Below are positions 60,433 to 64,000 of a stretch of 64,000 nt of DNA, one piece after another. The notes under the pieces were generated by a model. That model ran no database searches, had not been told where the DNA came from, and saw only the letters and a list, made by a program, of their open reading frames with translations. Source of the stretch: an uncultured Tropicimonas sp. Its GTDB lineage: Bacteria > Pseudomonadota > Alphaproteobacteria > Rhodobacterales > Rhodobacteraceae. Every line of letters begins with the position of its first letter. Position 1 is the first letter of the stretch. The DNA lies in NCBI GenBank assembly GCA_947495685.1, contig CANLZY010000002.1, positions 166,163 to 230,162 of the forward strand. Direction: 5' to 3'. The position numbers and the translations under genes are program-made.

Positions 60433-61557
60433 ATGAAACTTGCCGGAATGACGTGGGATCATGCCCGCGCCTATGATTGCCTTCTGGCGGCGTCCGAACG
60501 GTTTACCGCCGAGCGGGGAATTGAGCTTTCCTGGAAGAAACGATCCCTTCAGGCGTTTGCCGACGAGCCCATCGAACAGATCGCGCGGGCCTATGACCTT
60601 GTGATCCTCGACCATCCGCACGTCGGGCAGATTTCCGCTTCGGGATGTCTCCTCCCTCTGCCCGATTTCCCCGATCCGTCGAATTCCTCCCTCGGCGGGT
60701 CGGTGGAAAGCTACATCTGGAACGGGTCGACATGGTCCTACCCGATCGACGCGGCCTGCCAGATGGCGGTTGGGCGCGCCGATCTGGGCGGCGCCTTCCC
60801 AACGCATTGGGAAGACGTGCTTGGCGCGGACGCCGACCGCTACAACATCGTCACACCGCTGCTGCCGGTGGATGCCTTTGACCTGATGCTGACGCACCTT
60901 GCCAGCCGGGGCGAAGAAGCCTTGCCGATCTCGGCGGAGGCCTTCTGTTCGGACGAAAACGGGATCCTGTCGCTCAAGGTCCTAAAGGCGCTGTTCAAGA
61001 TGGGCCCCGCCGAGCAGGCCGGCTGGAACCCGATCAAGGTGCTCGAGATCCTTTCGACCACCGACGACTTCACCGCCTCGCCGGCGCTGTTCGGCTATAT
61101 CAACTACGCGCGTCCCGGATTCCGTCCGCATCAGTTGACCTATCGGGATCTGCCGACATTCAAGGGCAGCACCGTCCGGCGTGCGATCCTGGGCGGCGCG
61201 GGCATCGGTGTGTCGACGTTCTGCGAACATCCGGAGGACGCCATTGCCTTTGCGCAATGGGTGACGAGCGAGGCGATCCAGTCCACCACCTATATCGAGA
61301 ACGAAGGCCAGCCGGCCCACCTTGGCACCTGGAACCGGCTCCGCCACGCGCCGCGCTTTACCGGTTTCCTTGATGGTGCCTACAACACGATCACCACAGC
61401 CTGGACCCGCCCGCGCGACGAGTGGTTCCTGCACTTTGTCGATGATGTCTGCGAAATCTTCCCCGACTTCTTCCTCAAGGATCGGGCCGAAGAGGACATG
61501 CTGCGCGACATCAACAACCTCTATCTCAAACATACACGCCCAGGAGGGCAGTCATGA
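60433..61557 (+). CDS. Signal-less extracellular-type solute-binding protein fold
   Basis: A 374-residue protein resembling ABC sugar-type solute-binding proteins (family 1-like) but without any signal peptide: it starts MKLAGMTWDHARAYDCLLAAS and is soluble from the first residue. Later segments QIARAYDLVILDHPHVGQISASGCLLPLPDF and ILGGAGIGVSTFCEHPEDAIAFAQWVTS are typical of the two lobes. Related signal-less proteins occur next to CoA-transferases and enoyl-CoA hydratases, so a cytoplasmic sensor or ligand carrier is likely, not transport. GGAGGAACTTG precedes the ATG. It overlaps the SDR gene by ATGA. A longer frame back to 60013 is antisense to dctP. Confidence 0.78.
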   Translation: MKLAGMTWDHARAYDCLLAASERFTAERGIELSWKKRSLQAFADEPIEQIARAYDLVILDHPHVGQISASGCLLPLPDFPDPSNSSLGGSVESYIWNGSTWSYPIDAACQMAVGRADLGGAFPTHWEDVLGADADRYNIVTPLLPVDAFDLMLTHLASRGEEALPISAEAFCSDENGILSLKVLKALFKMGPAEQAGWNPIKVLEILSTTDDFTASPALFGYINYARPGFRPHQLTYRDLPTFKGSTVRRAILGGAGIGVSTFCEHPEDAIAFAQWVTSEAIQSTTYIENEGQPAHLGTWNRLRHAPRFTGFLDGAYNTITTAWTRPRDEWFLHFVDDVCEIFPDFFLKDRAEEDMLRDINNLYLKHTRPGGQS

Positions 61558-62273
61558 AGAACATCGTCATCACCGGCGGCAGCAAGGGTCTGGGCGTCGA
61601 ACAGGTGCGCCGTTTCCTTGAAGCCGGCAGCAAGGTCTATGTCGTCGCCAACATGCGCGGCGATCTCGACGAGATCGACGGCGACGTGGTCTACAAGGAG
61701 ACCGACCTGAGCAACTGGTCCGATACCTCCTGGCTGGAAGAGATCCACGCCGAGTGCGGCCATATCGACGGGCTGGTCAACAACGCCGGGATGCACCTGA
61801 AAAAGGCGATGTGGGACGTCGAACCTGCGGAACTGGACCTGGTGCTGAACATCAACGTAAAGGCGATGTTCGCGGCCTGTGGCGCGCTGGTGCGTCTGCA
61901 AAAGGACAGCGGCGGCGGTGCTATCGTCAACATCTCGTCGATGGGCGGGCTGATGGGGCTGCAGACGGCGGCCGCTTACGTCACCGCAAAGACCGCCGTG
62001 CTGGGCATCACCCGCTCGATGGCCGTGGACGCAGCCCCCTTCGGTTTTCGTACCAACGCGGTCTGCCCTGGCTTCATCGATACCGACATGACCCGCGCAA
62101 TCCTGGAGAAAGACCCCGCCCGGCGCGTCAAGATCGAGGGCCGTATCCCGGGTGGCAAGTTCGGCACCGCGCGCAATGTGGCCAACGCGATCCACTTCCT
62201 GATCTCCGACGAGGCCGAGCACATCAACGGTGTCGCCCTGCCGGTCGACAACGGATTTTCCATCGGATTTTGA
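61554..62273 (+). CDS. Short-chain dehydrogenase/reductase
   Basis: A 239-residue classical SDR. The NAD(P) motif is TGGSKGLGVEQVRRFLEAG at residues 7-25, NNAGMHLKKAMW lies near 81, the catalytic Ser is in VNISSMGG near 128, and Tyr-x3-Lys is AAYVTAKTAV near 141-145. CPGFIDTDMTRAI follows. It is coupled to the preceding gene by a 4-base overlap and to the zinc dehydrogenase 9 bases later, so the three are one operon divergent from dctP. The substrate is probably a hydroxy acid or polyol. Confidence 0.92.
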   Translation: MKNIVITGGSKGLGVEQVRRFLEAGSKVYVVANMRGDLDEIDGDVVYKETDLSNWSDTSWLEEIHAECGHIDGLVNNAGMHLKKAMWDVEPAELDLVLNINVKAMFAACGALVRLQKDSGGGAIVNISSMGGLMGLQTAAAYVTAKTAVLGITRSMAVDAAPFGFRTNAVCPGFIDTDMTRAILEKDPARRVKIEGRIPGGKFGTARNVANAIHFLISDEAEHINGVALPVDNGFSIGF

Positions 62274-62282
62274 GGAGCGGAC

Positions 62283-63311
62283 ATGTCCTATCTTGCCAGC
62301 AAACTGACGGCCGCGCAGGCGGTCGAAACCCTACAGATGGACCTGCCGGCCGACGTTCCGGAAGGCTACGTTCGCCTGAAGCTCGCCACCGCGAGCCTCT
62401 GCGGTACCGACCTGCACTATTTCAAGCACTTCGCCAACGCCGGGTTCCAGTTGCAGAACGCCCTGACGCTGGGCCACGAGGCCTGCGCCACGGTGGTGGA
62501 TGCAAACGGCGCCGATCTGGTCGCAGGTCAGCTCGTGGCGCTCAACCCGATCATCTTTTGCGGCGAGTGCGAGAATTGCAAGAAAGGTCTGGTGAACCTC
62601 TGCACCTCCAAGCGTTTCCCCGGGTCCGGCACCACGATCCCGCATATCGATGGCTTCTTTCGCGAGTATTTCGACTTCCCGGCCTTCTGCTGTCACAAAG
62701 TGCCCGAAGGCACTGACCCCGACCATCTGACGTTTGCCGAGCCGCTCAGCTGCTCGATGCATTCGGTCAATGTCGGCGAAGTAGCCGAGGGCACCAAGCT
62801 GATGATCACCGGCTGTGGTCCGATGGGCCTGCTTGCCGTTGTCGCTGCGGCCTCAAAGGGCGCGGTTGTCGAGGTCTGCGACGTCCGCGAGGCCGTGGTC
62901 GATCTGGCCTGCGAGGTCGGCGCGAACAAGGGCTACGTTATCGGGCGCGACGATCTGGGCGCTCTGGCTGCGAGCTATGACGTGGTGATCGAAGCCTCGG
63001 GCAGCCCGCAAGCGTTCAACCAGGCGCTGGATCTGGTGAAACGGCAGGGAAAGGTGGTAATCCTCTCCAACATCCAGCCATCGGACACACCGATCCACCT
63101 GCACAAGATCATGCTGAAAGAGATCGACGTCGTCGGTTCCTTCCAGTTCAACAGGGAATTCACCGAGGCGATGGACCTGATCCTGTCGGGCAAGGCAGAC
63201 TTCGACAAGCTCATCGCAGCGAGGTTTCCCCTCTCCCAGACCGCTGACGCGCTTCGGTACATGGCAGATGGAAAAGCCTTCGGGAAGATCCTGTTGAAGC
63301 CGGATAATTGA
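62283..63311 (+). CDS. Zinc-dependent alcohol dehydrogenase (idonate/sorbitol DH-like)
   Basis: A 342-residue medium-chain dehydrogenase. The catalytic zinc site is ASLCGTDLHYFKHFA (Cys near 40) with GHEACATVV (His/Glu) near 68; the structural zinc Cys4 is CGECENCKKGLVNLC near 96-110; the cofactor motif is TGCGPMGLLAVVAAA near 175. The overall pattern is closest to L-idonate 5-dehydrogenase/sorbitol dehydrogenase types. AGGAGCGGAC precedes the ATG. It is the last gene of the divergent operon and presumably oxidises a polyol or sugar acid in the same pathway. Confidence 0.88.
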   Translation: MSYLASKLTAAQAVETLQMDLPADVPEGYVRLKLATASLCGTDLHYFKHFANAGFQLQNALTLGHEACATVVDANGADLVAGQLVALNPIIFCGECENCKKGLVNLCTSKRFPGSGTTIPHIDGFFREYFDFPAFCCHKVPEGTDPDHLTFAEPLSCSMHSVNVGEVAEGTKLMITGCGPMGLLAVVAAASKGAVVEVCDVREAVVDLACEVGANKGYVIGRDDLGALAASYDVVIEASGSPQAFNQALDLVKRQGKVVILSNIQPSDTPIHLHKIMLKEIDVVGSFQFNREFTEAMDLILSGKADFDKLIAARFPLSQTADALRYMADGKAFGKILLKPDN

Positions 63312-63475
63312 CCTCCGGGCGCTCCCGCCTGTCGATCCTGGTGTAAGATTGGTCAGTCTCCCGGAGAGATCTTGACCAGTTTTCGGATTGGGCGGCGCCT
63401 TGGCGCGCGTGCTTGCCAATTTGCTGCCGCGTGCCAGGGCGCGCTGGCCGCAGGCCTGCACTCTTCCCTGTGATT

Positions 63476-64000
63476 TCAGCGTTTGTCTTTTCGGCTCTGA
63501 CGCAGACGGAAACTCTCGCCGGTCATCTCCAGGATATGCACATGATGGGTCAGGCGGTCGTGAAGGGCGCCCGTGAGGCGTTCCGAGCCGAAGACCTCGG
63601 TCCGGTCATCGAACGGCAGGTTGGAGGGAATGATGATCGAGCCGCGCTCGTATCGCGGGGAGATGACCTCGAAGAGCAGCTCGGCGCCGGCCTTGCTGAG
63701 CGGCACGAAGCCCAGTTCATCCGTTGCCCGGCAGGGCATGCTTGCATGCCTGAGAGGGGGTGATCCCCAGGTCCTGGCTGACCAACAGCTTTTGCAAACG
63801 CTGCAGGCGTCGGTCGTCGACAGCCTCGACCCGGCGGTCGATCATCCGGCGTTCGCGTTCCATCGGTTCCGGTTCGCGGAGCCGCAGCAGATACTGCACA
63901 TGGTCTTTGTTCCCAGTCGCGCTCGGCCGGGCCAACTTGTCGTATGCGCGGCTGAAGGTCGGCAGGCGCAGCGGCCTGAGATGATGCTGCAGCAGGACCT
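63476..64000 (-). pseudogene. istB: Decayed IS21-family istB (helper ATPase) remnant
   Basis: On the minus strand from the right edge, the N-terminal helix of IstB is seen (VLLQHHLRPLRLPTF..KDHVQYLLRLREPEPMERERRMIDRR). The sequence then jumps to DDRRLQRLQKLLVSQD, then runs out of frame to a stop. A second frame from 63739 continues DELGFVPLSKAGAELLFEV and RYERGSIIIPSNLPFDDRTE, then FGSERLTGALHDRLTHHVHILEMTGESFRL. The Walker A region is missing between these blocks. IstB is the helper ATPase of IS21 transposition. This copy carries an internal deletion and at least one frameshift and is non-functional. The istA partner, if any, would lie beyond the window. Confidence 0.8.

Noticed and set aside
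1..64000. CRISPR array, tRNA, rRNA or prophage genes
   Set aside because: No direct-repeat/spacer array, no cloverleaf, no rRNA-like sequence and no recognisable phage structural genes were seen; the only tandem repeats are within the RTX-like coding region.

Overview
The window is high-GC DNA from an alphaproteobacterium, almost certainly a Rhodobacterales (Roseobacter-group) member. Support comes from the gene order priA / fsa / DUF484 / xerC, the family make-up (TRAP transporters, phosphatidylcholine synthase, YcjX-YcjF, NnrU), FNR-type boxes and many ATGA/TGATG start-stop overlaps. No rRNA, tRNA or CRISPR array was seen. All assignments were made by reading translated sequence and motifs; no database search was run.

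Layout. 1-1892: 3' part of a repetitive RTX-like protein built of 160-residue units. 2065-8793: NnrU-family membrane protein, phosphohexomutase, ribosomal protein L25, a phasin behind a perfect FNR-type box, GAPDH and ribulose-phosphate epimerase. 8912-12532: a Tat-type MBL-fold hydrolase, a thioredoxin-fold protein, two HAD phosphatases (gph and CbbY-like) and a META-domain lipoprotein. 12649-19577: an NsrR-like Rrf2 regulator divergent from a complete cytochrome bd locus, cydD-cydC-cydA-cydB-cydX. Both cyd promoters carry an FNR box followed by an NsrR-like palindrome. 19798-22713: TehA-type channel, HemP, D-aminoacyl-tRNA deacylase and a PfkB sugar kinase. 22945-29338: a membrane-stress-like cluster (small membrane protein, XpaC, TelA, DUF2927 lipoprotein, SPFH-GYF protein and, past a convergent gene, a two-zinc-ribbon membrane protein).

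29355-43533 is mostly housekeeping: truA, ycjX and ycjF with a decayed GNAT gene wedged between them, ileS, phosphatidylcholine synthase, xerC, DUF484, fsa, priA and a flavoprotein monooxygenase. 43623-51846: a YeeE-type sulfur transporter and an MFS protein around a third FNR-like box, msrA, a P-loop protein, prmA, small proteins and ruvCAB. 51868-52488 encodes what looks like a pertussis/cholera-type ADP-ribosyltransferase, the most unexpected gene here. 53376-63311 is a catabolic island: two paralogous CaiB/BaiF CoA-transferases, an IclR regulator, enoyl-CoA hydratase, TRAP transporter genes dctM-dctQ-dctP and, divergently, a solute-binding-protein fold without a signal peptide, a short-chain dehydrogenase and a zinc dehydrogenase. 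The window ends in a decayed IS21-type istB.

How the parts fit. The cyd locus with its regulator forms a self-contained low-oxygen/nitric-oxide respiratory module, and the same FNR signal probably reaches the phasin and sulfur-transport/MFS promoters. The island imports an organic acid by TRAP, and its enzymes suggest CoA activation and beta-oxidation-like hydration plus oxidation of a polyol or hydroxy acid; the substrate cannot be read from sequence.
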